NCBI RefSeq assembly: GCF_029714185.1
Contig: NZ_CP121671.1
Coordinates: forward strand, 806,001 to 870,000
DNA length: 64,000 nt
Source of the DNA: Halobacillus naozhouensis
Lineage (GTDB): Bacteria > Bacillota > Bacilli > Bacillales > Halobacillaceae
Direction of reading: 5' to 3'
Shown: positions 24,553-33,133 of the stretch, one piece after another
Numbering within the stretch: the first letter of the stretch is position 1
How the letters are laid out: every line of letters begins with the position of its first letter
The notes under the pieces: model-generated
Seen by the model: the letters and a program-made list of their open reading frames with translations, nothing else
What the model was told of the DNA's origin: nothing
Databases searched by the model: none
Program-made: the position numbers and the translations under genes

Positions 24553-25282
24553 GACGATTGTGGTGACTGGAGCCAATGGAGGAATGGGAGTAGCTGTCGT
24601 TAAACAATTACTAGAAGAGGGAGCCCAAGTAGTAGGCTGTGATTTGAAAGGTGATCAATTAACAGGATTGGGACAAGAAAAATTAGTGATTTTTGAAGGC
24701 GATTTACTAGAGGAGTCATTTGTTCGGCACGTATTTTCCGAAGCCAATGAACGATTTGGGAAGATTGATGGACTGGTTAATGCGGCGGGTATGGCTCAAC
24801 AAGCCACTCCCATAGAGGAAACTACACTAGATATGTGGCATAATCTATTAGATATTAATATGACTCTACTATTTTTAAGCTGTAGAGAAGCGGTCAATTA
24901 TATGAAGAAACAACAGAATGGAACGATAGTCAATGTTGCATCCATTTCGGCTGTACGGCCTCGTCCTGGATTACAATCATACATTGCATCTAAGGGCGGC
25001 GCAGAAAGTTTTTCAAGAGCGCTAGCTATCGAATTAGCGCATGAAAATATCCGAGTTAATACGGTTCATCCAGGTCCATGTGATACGAATATGCTTGAAC
25101 AGTTTGCTGCTGAAGGTACGGATATGGAAAAGGCTAAAGAGGACATATTTAAGAGAAGTGTCCCTATGGGTAAACTGCTTACCCCAGAGAACATTGCTTC
25201 ATCAATCGTTTTTCTGCTATCTGAGGAAGCGAACATGGTGACAGGCGCTACCCTAAATGTAGATGGTGGAAGAGGAATATAA
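24536..25282 (+). CDS. Short-chain dehydrogenase/reductase, candidate pantoate dehydrogenase
   Basis: 248 residues, classical SDR: TGANGGMGVAVV cofactor motif, NAAGMA, catalytic Ser in VNVASISAVRP, and YIASKGG (YxxxK). It oxidises or reduces an alcohol/carbonyl with NAD(P). In the proposed scheme it would oxidise the primary alcohol of pantoate to 4-dehydropantoate. The gene overlaps its upstream neighbour, which implies tight co-expression. Confidence 0.88.
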   Translation: MKVQGKTIVVTGANGGMGVAVVKQLLEEGAQVVGCDLKGDQLTGLGQEKLVIFEGDLLEESFVRHVFSEANERFGKIDGLVNAAGMAQQATPIEETTLDMWHNLLDINMTLLFLSCREAVNYMKKQQNGTIVNVASISAVRPRPGLQSYIASKGGAESFSRALAIELAHENIRVNTVHPGPCDTNMLEQFAAEGTDMEKAKEDIFKRSVPMGKLLTPENIASSIVFLLSEEANMVTGATLNVDGGRGI

Positions 25283-25300
25283 AGAGAGAAAGGTGAAAAA

Positions 25301-26743
25301 ATGGATAATCTCTTGATGTATGTAGATGGGAAATGGAAAGCTAGTCTTTCTGGTAAGACCATCGAGTTTTTGGATCCTTCAGACCAACAACCGCTTGGGA
25401 CTATTCCAAGAGGTGAGAAGGCTGATGTCGATACTGCCGTGTCAGCTGCAAGGAAAGCTTTCGAGAGTGAGCTTTGGCGAACCATAAAACCTCACGAAAG
25501 AGGCTATATATTAACGGAAATGGCTAACAAAATTAGGTTAAATAAAGATGAGCTAGCAAATCTCGAAACGTCAGATGTGGGAAAACCTTTATCGCAAGCT
25601 TATTCAGATGTAGAAGCTGCGGCAAGATATTTTGAATTTTATGCAGGAGCAGCTGATAAGATAATGGGGGAAACGATTCCTATAGAGGATGGAATCATTG
25701 ATTTTACCGTTCGTGATCCAATTGGTGTTACCGCTCATATTATTCCTTGGAACTATCCGATTCAAATTAGCTCAAGAAGTACGGCAGCGGCTATAGCCAC
25801 TGGGAATACAGTGGTTCTTAAAACAGCTGAAGATACGTCACTAACAGCATTAAAACTAGCAGAGTATTTTCACGAAACAAACTTACCAAAAGGAGTCTTC
25901 AATGTCATCACTGGACTGGGTCACGAGGCAGGGGCAGCCTTATCCACACATCCTGATGTAAACCACATTACTTTCACAGGTTCTGTGGCCACAGGTAAGC
26001 AAATTATGAAATCAGCTGCTGAAAATATTGTTCCAGTCACATTAGAGTTAGGGGGAAAGTCTCCTAATATTGTATTTGCAGACTGTAACGAAGAGGCAGC
26101 ACTTAATGGTGTAGTGAGGTCTATTATTCAGAACGCAGGACAAACCTGTTCAGCTGGATCGAGGTTACTTATTGAAGCTAACTATAAAGATAGGTTTCTT
26201 TCTTTATTAAAAGAGAAATTTAAGAAAGTTACAATTGGACCTGGTAAAGATGATTATGATTTAGGACCGATTCTATCAAAAGGTCAATTTGATAAAGTCT
26301 CTTCTTTTATTGAAAAGGCTTGGGAGGAAGGAGAGGTTATAACAGGAGGAGAAAGGGTAAATGTAAAAGGTTTCGAAGGTGGTTATTATTTGCAGCCTAC
26401 CATTATCGACCAGATATCACATGAGAGTGATATAGCTCAACAAGAGATTTTTGGTCCAGTTTTATCGACCTTTTCATTTGAAGATGAACAAAAGGCCGTT
26501 GAGTTAGCTAATGGTACCGACTATGGATTAGTGACCGGAATTTGGACTGAGAATATCGGGAAGGCTCACCGAATAGTAGACAAAGTTCTTGCAGGCCAAT
26601 TATTTATTAATAACTATGGAGCGGGCGGGGGAATTCAAATGCCCTTTGGTGGGTATAAAAGAAGTGGCTTTGGCAGAGAGAAAGGGTTGATTGCATTGAA
26701 AAATTATACTCAATTGAAAAACGTAGCAATTAAATATAAATAG
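25301..26743 (+). CDS. Aldehyde dehydrogenase, candidate 4-dehydropantoate dehydrogenase
   Basis: 480 residues of the betaine-aldehyde-dehydrogenase-like group: IPWNYPIQIS, VTLELGGKSPNIV with the general base Glu, and NAGQTCSAGSRLL with the catalytic cysteine. It lies 18 bases after the SDR gene, so the two probably act in series (alcohol to aldehyde to acid). In the proposed pathway it would turn 4-dehydropantoate into (R)-3,3-dimethylmalate. Confidence 0.9.
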   Translation: MDNLLMYVDGKWKASLSGKTIEFLDPSDQQPLGTIPRGEKADVDTAVSAARKAFESELWRTIKPHERGYILTEMANKIRLNKDELANLETSDVGKPLSQAYSDVEAAARYFEFYAGAADKIMGETIPIEDGIIDFTVRDPIGVTAHIIPWNYPIQISSRSTAAAIATGNTVVLKTAEDTSLTALKLAEYFHETNLPKGVFNVITGLGHEAGAALSTHPDVNHITFTGSVATGKQIMKSAAENIVPVTLELGGKSPNIVFADCNEEAALNGVVRSIIQNAGQTCSAGSRLLIEANYKDRFLSLLKEKFKKVTIGPGKDDYDLGPILSKGQFDKVSSFIEKAWEEGEVITGGERVNVKGFEGGYYLQPTIIDQISHESDIAQQEIFGPVLSTFSFEDEQKAVELANGTDYGLVTGIWTENIGKAHRIVDKVLAGQLFINNYGAGGGIQMPFGGYKRSGFGREKGLIALKNYTQLKNVAIKYK

Positions 26744-26777
26744 GATAGCAATAGCTTAAGATATGAAGGGGGATGAG

Positions 26778-28241
26778 ATGTTGACTCAAACAAAAGTAAA
26801 GTCAATTCAAAATTATGTGGGTGGAAAGTGGGTGACACCGAAGTCGGATCAAACGGAGGACGTGATCAATCCCGCTACAGGGGAAGTTATCGCCCGTGTG
26901 CCGATTTCGTCAGACGAGGACGTCGAGCATGCCGTAGAAGCAGCAGCTGAAGCCTTTGAAACATGGAAAGAGGTAGCCGTTCCAAAGCGGGCTCGCATTC
27001 TATTTAAGTATCAGCAATTGCTCGTAGACCATTGGGATGAGCTGGCCGAACTGATTACTGTGGAAAATGGAAAAAGCTTCAAAGAGGCATACGGGGAAGT
27101 GCAGCGCGGGATTGAATGTGTGGAGTTTGCTGCTGGGGCTCCAACATTGACGATGGGCTCGCAACTGCCATCGATTGCCTCAGGGCTTGAGTCCGGCGTT
27201 TACCGCTATCCTATTGGCGTAGTGGGTGGAATTACACCATTTAATTTTCCAATGATGGTTCCAGCCTGGATGTTTCCGCTGGCGATTGTGACAGGAAATA
27301 CATTTGTGTTAAAGCCGTCGGAACGTACTCCGTTACTGGCGAATCGCCTGGCGGAATTGTTTGAGGAGGCTGGACTGCCTGAAGGGGTTCTGAACATTGT
27401 TCATGGCGCCCATGAGGTCGTCAATGGCTTATTAGACCATCAAAAAGTTGCGGCCATTTCTTTTGTAGGTTCTCAGCCTGTTGCTGAGTATGTATACAAA
27501 CGAGGGACTCAAAATCTAAAACGTGTACAGGCTCTATCTGGTGCGAAAAACCATTCCATCGTGTTGCGTGATGCTAATATCGAAAATGCAGTCGACCAAA
27601 TTATATCGGCGGCCTTCGGGTCAGCAGGTGAACGGTGTATGGCCTGTTCAGTTGTAGCTGTTGAGAATGCGGTTGCTGATGAACTGGTCGAAGGTCTTGT
27701 TCGCAAAGCCAATGGCATTAAAATCGGCAATGGATTAGACGAGGACGTTTTCTTAGGACCGGTGATTCGCGATCAACATAAAGAACGCACATTGCAGTAC
27801 ATCGAAACAGGTGAAAATGAAGGAGCCAAATTAGTGCGTGATGGCCGAGAAGATCAGAACATTCCGAATCAGGGATATTTTGTAGGACCGACGATTTTTG
27901 ATGAAGTAACGAGCGAAATGAAAATCTGGCAGGATGAAATTTTCGCGCCAGTGCTGTCAATCAGCCGGGTGGAGAATCTTGAAGAAGCGGTACAGCTGAC
28001 GAATCAGTCTCGGTTTGCGAATGGGGCTTGTCTGTTTACAAATGACGGCGGGCGTGTCCGTACATTCAGGGAAACGATTGATGCCGGGATGCTTGGTGTC
28101 AATATTGGAGTGCCCGCGCCAATGGCTTTCTTTCCGTTCTCAGGCTGGAAGGATTCCTTCTATGGTGATCTTCATGTCAACGGTCAGGATGGGGTGGAGT
28201 TCTATACACGTAAAAAAGTGATGACGACTCGTTGGGTATAA
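26778..28241 (+). CDS. mmsA: CoA-acylating methylmalonate/malonate-semialdehyde dehydrogenase
   Basis: 487 residues of the MmsA/IolA group. FNFPMMVPAWMFP and LSGAKNHSIVL (the position where other ALDHs have ELGGK) are diagnostic, with catalytic Cys in SAGERCMACSV. It converts malonate semialdehyde plus CoA to acetyl-CoA and CO2. The start at 26778 is supported by AAGGGGG; the frame from 26763 includes the ribosome site. Codon use is somewhat more GC-rich than in the preceding seven genes, so it may have joined the operon separately. It would process malonate semialdehyde from beta-alanine transamination. Confidence 0.93.
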   Translation: MLTQTKVKSIQNYVGGKWVTPKSDQTEDVINPATGEVIARVPISSDEDVEHAVEAAAEAFETWKEVAVPKRARILFKYQQLLVDHWDELAELITVENGKSFKEAYGEVQRGIECVEFAAGAPTLTMGSQLPSIASGLESGVYRYPIGVVGGITPFNFPMMVPAWMFPLAIVTGNTFVLKPSERTPLLANRLAELFEEAGLPEGVLNIVHGAHEVVNGLLDHQKVAAISFVGSQPVAEYVYKRGTQNLKRVQALSGAKNHSIVLRDANIENAVDQIISAAFGSAGERCMACSVVAVENAVADELVEGLVRKANGIKIGNGLDEDVFLGPVIRDQHKERTLQYIETGENEGAKLVRDGREDQNIPNQGYFVGPTIFDEVTSEMKIWQDEIFAPVLSISRVENLEEAVQLTNQSRFANGACLFTNDGGRVRTFRETIDAGMLGVNIGVPAPMAFFPFSGWKDSFYGDLHVNGQDGVEFYTRKKVMTTRWV

Positions 28242-28572
28242 GATACAATATAGTGTTGTTAACTTGATAACCTTAAAACCTGGTTCGGTTCCAAGGAAAC
28301 GGGAGCGGAGTGAAGGAATTGCATAACTTCCTATGCACTAGGGTTGCCGAGTAGCGTTATAAATTGAATTAAAACTCATCTATTTATAGAAGGGGATAGC
28401 GTTGGTTTAGCTTAGCTCCATTCCAAAATTTCCAAAGGTTAGCCTGGTAACTGATGAAAGAATAAGAGCCCAATTTCCTGATGAGAAATTGGGCTCTTTA
28501 CATCTTCAGAACTGTAATTCTATTGTCCGCATTTGATAAATAAAATGGAGCGAGAACACCTATCTATTAAGA
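28242..28572. other. Intergenic interval with degenerate riboswitch-like stretch and terminator
   Basis: No gene. A stretch at 28390-28430 (AGGGGATAGCGTTGG ... CCATTCCAAAAT) resembles the 5' part of the manganese riboswitch at 36957 but lacks one G of the GGGGAGTAG loop and the later conserved blocks. A terminator lies at 28464-28499. Confidence 0.45.
28464..28499. terminator. Terminator between convergent mmsA and phospho-beta-glucosidase genes
   Basis: AAGAGCCCAATTTC and GAAATTGGGCTCTT form a perfect stem with a short loop. It is symmetric, so it can serve both strands, but T runs are short. Confidence 0.75.
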
Positions 28573-30012
28573 TTACAATTCCTCACCATTCGTTTGAATG
28601 ACTTTTTTATACCACTCAAATGAATCTTTCTTAGATCGCTTCATTGATCCATTTCCTTCATTATCACGGTCTACATGGATCATTCCATAACGTTTTTTCA
28701 TTTCACCCGTTGTAAAGGACACGATATCTATGATTCCCCACGGCGTATAACCCATTAAATCGACACCATCGTACGTTACGGCTTTTTCTAATGCTTCAAT
28801 ATGAGACTTTAAATATTCGATTCTTTGGGAGTCATGGATGGAACCATCCTCTTCTAAAGTGTCGACAGCCCCAAATCCGTTTTCTACGATAAATAATGGG
28901 ATTTGGTATCGATCATAGAAACGATTTAAGGTATACCTCAATCCAGTAGGATCAATCGCCCAACCCCAATCACTAGATTTAATGTATGGATTTTCTACAC
29001 CATTTGGTAATCCACCATTAACGATATCTCCGGTATTATCATTTTCTATATCACTTTTAACGGTTGTAGACATGTAGTAACTGAAGCCTAAATAATCCAC
29101 CGTACCATTTTTTAAGATTTCTGCATCCCCGTCTTCGAACTTGATCTGATATCCTTCTCTTTCAAATTCTTTTAAAGCATAGGTTGGGTAATATCCGCGA
29201 ACTTGTACATCAGGGAAGAAGTATCGTTGTCTCATGACTTCTTCAGCTAACATGACATCTTCTGGTTTTGATGAATAAGGGTAAATAGGTACGTGTGAAA
29301 CCATTGCTCCAATTTGGAACGCTGGGTTAATTTCTTTTCCTTTTGCTACGGCTAAAGCACTTGCAAGTAATTCATGGTGTCCCGCTTGATACATGACTTC
29401 TTTAGCGCTTTCGCCTTCTTTTACCACAACACCAGAGTTTGTCCATAAAAATATCGGGTTGTTCACATCCATTTTGTTATTGATTTCATTAAACGTCATC
29501 CAGTATTTCACTTTATTTTTATAGCGGTTAAAACAAACCTCTGCGAATCTAGCGAAAAAGTCTACTACCTTTCTATTTCTGAATCCGCCATATTCTCTTG
29601 CCAAATGTAATGGCATTTCAAAGTGCGATAGGGTAATGACAGGTTCGATTCCATGCTTCAGTAATTCATCAAATACATCATCATAGAATTGTAATCCCTC
29701 TTCGTTAGGCTCCGATTCATCACCTTTTGGAAAAATTCTAGTCCATCCGATTGAGGTTCTTAAACATTTTAATCCCATTTCAGAGAATAAGGCGATATCC
29801 TCTTTATAGTTACTATAGAAATCAATCGCTTCATGGTTCGGATAGAACTCATTTTCTTCAATCGTTTCTGTTATCTTTCTAGGAACGCCATGGGCACCCG
29901 CTGTCATGACATCTACTACGCTTGGTCCTTTTCCGCCTTGATTCCATCCACCTTCGAATTGATGGGCAGCTAAAGCACCGCCCCATAGAAAATCTTTTGG
30001 CATCTTACTCAT
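28573..30012 (-). CDS. bglH: 6-phospho-beta-glucosidase (GH1)
   Basis: 479 residues, glycoside hydrolase family 1: FLWGGALAAHQFEGG at the N-terminus, acid/base Glu in WMTFNEINN and nucleophile in IVENGFG. The C-terminal KRSKKDSFEWYKK includes the phosphate-binding residues of 6-phospho-glycosidases. It hydrolyses phosphorylated beta-glucosides delivered by the PTS protein encoded 15 bases upstream. AGGGAGGAATAAAA precedes the start on the minus strand. Confidence 0.95.
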   Translation of the reverse strand: MSKMPKDFLWGGALAAHQFEGGWNQGGKGPSVVDVMTAGAHGVPRKITETIEENEFYPNHEAIDFYSNYKEDIALFSEMGLKCLRTSIGWTRIFPKGDESEPNEEGLQFYDDVFDELLKHGIEPVITLSHFEMPLHLAREYGGFRNRKVVDFFARFAEVCFNRYKNKVKYWMTFNEINNKMDVNNPIFLWTNSGVVVKEGESAKEVMYQAGHHELLASALAVAKGKEINPAFQIGAMVSHVPIYPYSSKPEDVMLAEEVMRQRYFFPDVQVRGYYPTYALKEFEREGYQIKFEDGDAEILKNGTVDYLGFSYYMSTTVKSDIENDNTGDIVNGGLPNGVENPYIKSSDWGWAIDPTGLRYTLNRFYDRYQIPLFIVENGFGAVDTLEEDGSIHDSQRIEYLKSHIEALEKAVTYDGVDLMGYTPWGIIDIVSFTTGEMKKRYGMIHVDRDNEGNGSMKRSKKDSFEWYKKVIQTNGEEL

Positions 30013-30027
30013 TTTTTATTCCTCCCT

Positions 30028-31935
30028 TTATTTTACTACTGTCATCAATTTCTCGTTTAATGCACTATCATCACGCTTTTCGATGATAATTTCTTCATAA
30101 TCACCTGAATTCGTTATGATAATAGGGGTAATGGTTTTTAATCCTTCATTTTGGATCAATTCTTTATCAAATTCGGCTAATACATCACCTTGATTGAATT
30201 TTTCGCCATCTTCTACATGTAAAGTAAAAGGTTCTCCATCTAATTTAACTGTATCTAGTCCAATATGCACAAGTAACTCAACACCATCTTCTGAACGTAA
30301 ACCGATTGCATGTTTGGTATGTGCAACCATAACGACCGTTCCATCAAATGGGGCATATAATTTATTGTCTGATGGCTCTATGGCTACCCCCTTACCCATA
30401 GCTCCTGAACTAAATACTTCATCCGGAACCTCTGAAAGCGGCATTACCTTCCCGCTAAGTGGGGCAGTAATGGTTTCTTCATTAAGTTCAAACTGGTTTT
30501 GCTGGAATTCAGTTGCCTTTTGGCCCTGCTCTTCTACTAAGTTTTCACTACCTGCTTTTTTCGCTGTATCTTCACCATATCCGAAGATTTGAATTAAAAT
30601 GACAGGGAGGATAATTGCAATGGCAACACCTAATAAGATCCCCCATATGGACATGGGGTAGTCGGCATCTATCCCATTTACAATGGTTAGAGGGCCTGGC
30701 AATCCTGCATAAGCAAAGTAATAAGGATTAAAGAAACTTGCGGCGATGGCACCAACCGCCCCTGAAATACAGCCAAATATAAACGGTTTCTTAAATCGTA
30801 ACGTCACCCCGTAAATTGATGGCTCAGTTATGCCAAATATTCCAGTTATCCCGGCTGAAGCACTGACTTTTCGTATTTCCTGACTTTTTGCCTTAAGAAA
30901 AACACCCAACACGGCACCAATTTGTGAAATAACGGCAATTGTTTGGTAGGCCTGGAAAGAATCTCGGCCGTATAGATCGAAATTCGCTAACACCATAGGG
31001 GTAACTCCCCAATGTACGCCAAAAATAACGAGAATTTGCCATAACCCGCCAATAATAGCTCCAGCTACAGCGGGTGCGTTTTCTGCTAAGAAGTTATAAC
31101 CATCTGCAATTCCATTTGCTCCTATAGTTGAAGCAGGCCCAATTAATAGAATCGTTAAAGGTACCATGATGATCATACATAAAAATGGGACAAATAACGG
31201 TCGGATCACTTCATTCATATTCTTGTTTAAAAACTTTTCAAGGTAAGACAAGATCCACACTAAAAATAGTGGTGGCAAAACCGAAGAGGTGTATACGGTT
31301 TCGGATAATCCAATACCTAAGAACGTAATGCTGCCACCTTCTGCAATTTTTGCCGCCATTTCTGCCCATGTCGGGCTAACTAATGCGGCACAACAGGCTA
31401 CTGCTATATACGTGTTTGCTTTAAAGTGTTTTGATGCTGTAAGTGCGATAAAAATGGGTAAAAAGACAAATGGCGCCCATGAGATAAAACTTAAAACTTG
31501 GTAGGTTCCCGTTTCTACAAAACGATCAGAGAATAAATTAATCAATATTAATAAACCTTGTAAAATACCAGCTGCAGCTAAAATGTAAATAAACGGTGCA
31601 AAGACGGCTGACATCGTTGCAATAACACGGTTTAGGATCGTTCCTTTGTTTTCGCTTTCTCCCTCTGATGTATCCATGTTTACTAAACTCGAAAATTCTT
31701 CATAGACTTCTCCTACATGCTGACCAATAACCACCTGAAATTGACCATTATTTTCTACGACTGTAATAACTCCAGGCATGGATGATACTTCTTCTTTGGC
31801 TTTTGGTTTAGAACGCTTAAGCACGATTCTAAGTCTAGTTGCACATCTTTGGACTTTCAGAACATTCTCTTCTCCACCAACAGTGTCTAGAATCTCTTTC
31901 GCTAGTTTGGGATAATCTCTAACTTTTTCTGACAT
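30028..31935 (-). CDS. bglP: Beta-glucoside-specific PTS transporter, EIIBCA
   Basis: 635 residues with fused domains in order EIIB (phosphorylated Cys in VQRCATRLRI, about residue 27), EIIC (about residues 100-460, ten or so helices, GITEPSIYG) and EIIA (about 490-630, LVHIGLDTVKLDG with the active His). It takes up and phosphorylates aryl-beta-glucosides or cellobiose-like sugars. It is the first gene of a two-gene operon with the 6-phospho-beta-glucosidase. An operator-like TTGTATCGGTATAA lies upstream, shared with the divergent regulator. Confidence 0.96.
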   Translation of the reverse strand: MSEKVRDYPKLAKEILDTVGGEENVLKVQRCATRLRIVLKRSKPKAKEEVSSMPGVITVVENNGQFQVVIGQHVGEVYEEFSSLVNMDTSEGESENKGTILNRVIATMSAVFAPFIYILAAAGILQGLLILINLFSDRFVETGTYQVLSFISWAPFVFLPIFIALTASKHFKANTYIAVACCAALVSPTWAEMAAKIAEGGSITFLGIGLSETVYTSSVLPPLFLVWILSYLEKFLNKNMNEVIRPLFVPFLCMIIMVPLTILLIGPASTIGANGIADGYNFLAENAPAVAGAIIGGLWQILVIFGVHWGVTPMVLANFDLYGRDSFQAYQTIAVISQIGAVLGVFLKAKSQEIRKVSASAGITGIFGITEPSIYGVTLRFKKPFIFGCISGAVGAIAASFFNPYYFAYAGLPGPLTIVNGIDADYPMSIWGILLGVAIAIILPVILIQIFGYGEDTAKKAGSENLVEEQGQKATEFQQNQFELNEETITAPLSGKVMPLSEVPDEVFSSGAMGKGVAIEPSDNKLYAPFDGTVVMVAHTKHAIGLRSEDGVELLVHIGLDTVKLDGEPFTLHVEDGEKFNQGDVLAEFDKELIQNEGLKTITPIIITNSGDYEEIIIEKRDDSALNEKLMTVVK

Positions 31936-31978
31936 ATTTAACCCTCCCTTGTTTATTTTTTATACGCTTACATTATAA

Positions 31979-32089
31979 TTGTATCGGTATAATTAATCAA
32001 TGACCAAATAATATTTATGTGATAGTATAATTTTACAGAGTGAGCTCCTGAAAGGTTTATGATATAATTTTCATAATGTATCGGGATAA
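31979..32089. promoter_or_regulatory. Divergent promoter region with two TGTATCGG-ATAA operators
   Basis: TTGTATCGGTATAA (31979-31992) faces bglP and ATGTATCGGGATAA (32076-32089) faces the regulator gene. An extended -10, TGATATAAT (32060-32068), lies just before the second site. The two sites share 11 of 14 positions and are probably bound by the UTRA-domain regulator. Confidence 0.65.
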
Positions 32090-32110
32090 ATCAATTAAAG
32101 AGGAATGTCT

Positions 32111-32821
32111 ATGTTAAAGTATCAACAAATTGCAAATGAAATTGAAACGTATATTAAAGAGCATGAACTTCAACAAAGCGATAAGCTGCCGGTATTAGAA
32201 ACGCTAATGACTCAGTTTGAGGCGAGTAAGAGTACAATTACCAAGTCTTTAGATCTATTAGAAAAAAAGGGCGTTGTCTATCAAGTAAGAGGTAGTGGCA
32301 TTTTTGTTAGAAGGCATAAAAGAAAAGGATATATTAGTCTATTCTCAAATCAAGGGTTTGCAAAGGAACTTGAAGGTTATCATTTAACATCAGAAGCGAT
32401 TGAATTAGAAGTTAGAAAACCAACAGAAGAAGTGGCTCATAATTTAAATATTGGACTAGATGACGATATATATTATGTAAAACGGGTTCGTTATATAAAC
32501 GGGCAAACCCTATGCCTAGAAGAATCCTTTTACAATAAATCAATCGTCACCTATTTAAATAAAGAAATTATCTCTGACTCCATATTTAATTATATTAGCG
32601 AAGGATTAGGTCTGAAGATCGGCTTTTCGGATTTATACCTTCGTGCCGATAAGCTTGAAGAGGAAGAAGCGAAGTATTTAGGTTTGCAAAAAGGGGACCC
32701 AAAAATTTACGTGGAAAGCATTTTTCATTTAACCAATGGGCAGCCATTTGACTTCTCAAAAATTTCCTATAACTATGAACAATCGCACTTTCTCATTCAA
32801 GGGACTAGTCATTTTTTATAA
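32111..32821 (+). CDS. GntR-family (HutC/UTRA) regulator of the beta-glucoside operon
   Basis: 236 residues with an N-terminal winged helix (YQQIANEIETYIKEHELQQ, ASKSTITKSLDLLEKKGVVY) and a C-terminal UTRA ligand domain (YVKRVRYINGQTLCLEESFY, KGDPKIYVESIFHLTNGQPFDFS). The start at 32111 fits the AAAGAGG spacing better than 32105. Divergent from bglP and flanked by matching operator sites, so a phosphorylated beta-glucoside is the likely effector. A decayed copy of its 3' half lies at 50693-51025. Confidence 0.9.
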   Translation: MLKYQQIANEIETYIKEHELQQSDKLPVLETLMTQFEASKSTITKSLDLLEKKGVVYQVRGSGIFVRRHKRKGYISLFSNQGFAKELEGYHLTSEAIELEVRKPTEEVAHNLNIGLDDDIYYVKRVRYINGQTLCLEESFYNKSIVTYLNKEIISDSIFNYISEGLGLKIGFSDLYLRADKLEEEEAKYLGLQKGDPKIYVESIFHLTNGQPFDFSKISYNYEQSHFLIQGTSHFL

Positions 32822-32833
32822 ACATAAAAATAT

Positions 32834-32870
32834 AAGCTTGGTTTCTTTTTCAGGGAAACCAAGCTTTTTT
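32834..32870 (+). terminator. Terminator of the UTRA regulator gene
   Basis: AAGCTTGGTTTC and GGAAACCAAGCTT stem, loop TTTTTCAG, six T residues. Confidence 0.9.
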
Positions 32871-32887
32871 GTTGCCAGTGGAAGCGT

Positions 32888-32934
32888 GTCGGGCAGCGGC
32901 TTTGATAAGGGTTATAATCGAAGTGCTGCCCGAC
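32888..32934. repeat. Inverted repeat GTCGGGCAGC / GCTGCCCGAC
   Basis: A perfect 10-base inverted repeat separated by 27 bases containing TTATAAT. It lies in the 312-base gap between the regulator and the phosphoesterase gene; a large hairpin or a protein-binding site. Confidence 0.6.
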
Positions 32935-33040
32935 GTTTATTTATTCTATATCAAACAGACCCTATAAATGTTCATAGATCAACGCGCCGGGTTTTTTATC
33001 AATTTGCGTAAGGATTCCAAACATAGATACCTTGCAGAAA

Positions 33041-33081
33041 TAACCAGAGAACAGATATCTTATCACCTTGTTCCCTGGTTA
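33041..33081 (-). terminator. Hairpin downstream of the phosphoesterase gene
   Basis: TAACCAGAGAACA pairs with TTGTTCCCTGGTTA with one mismatch, 53 bases after the minus-strand stop codon. T-run is weak. Confidence 0.5.
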
Positions 33082-33133
33082 TTCCCTGACTAGACATACT
33101 TAAATAATCGGTTATTATGAAAGACCAACAAAA

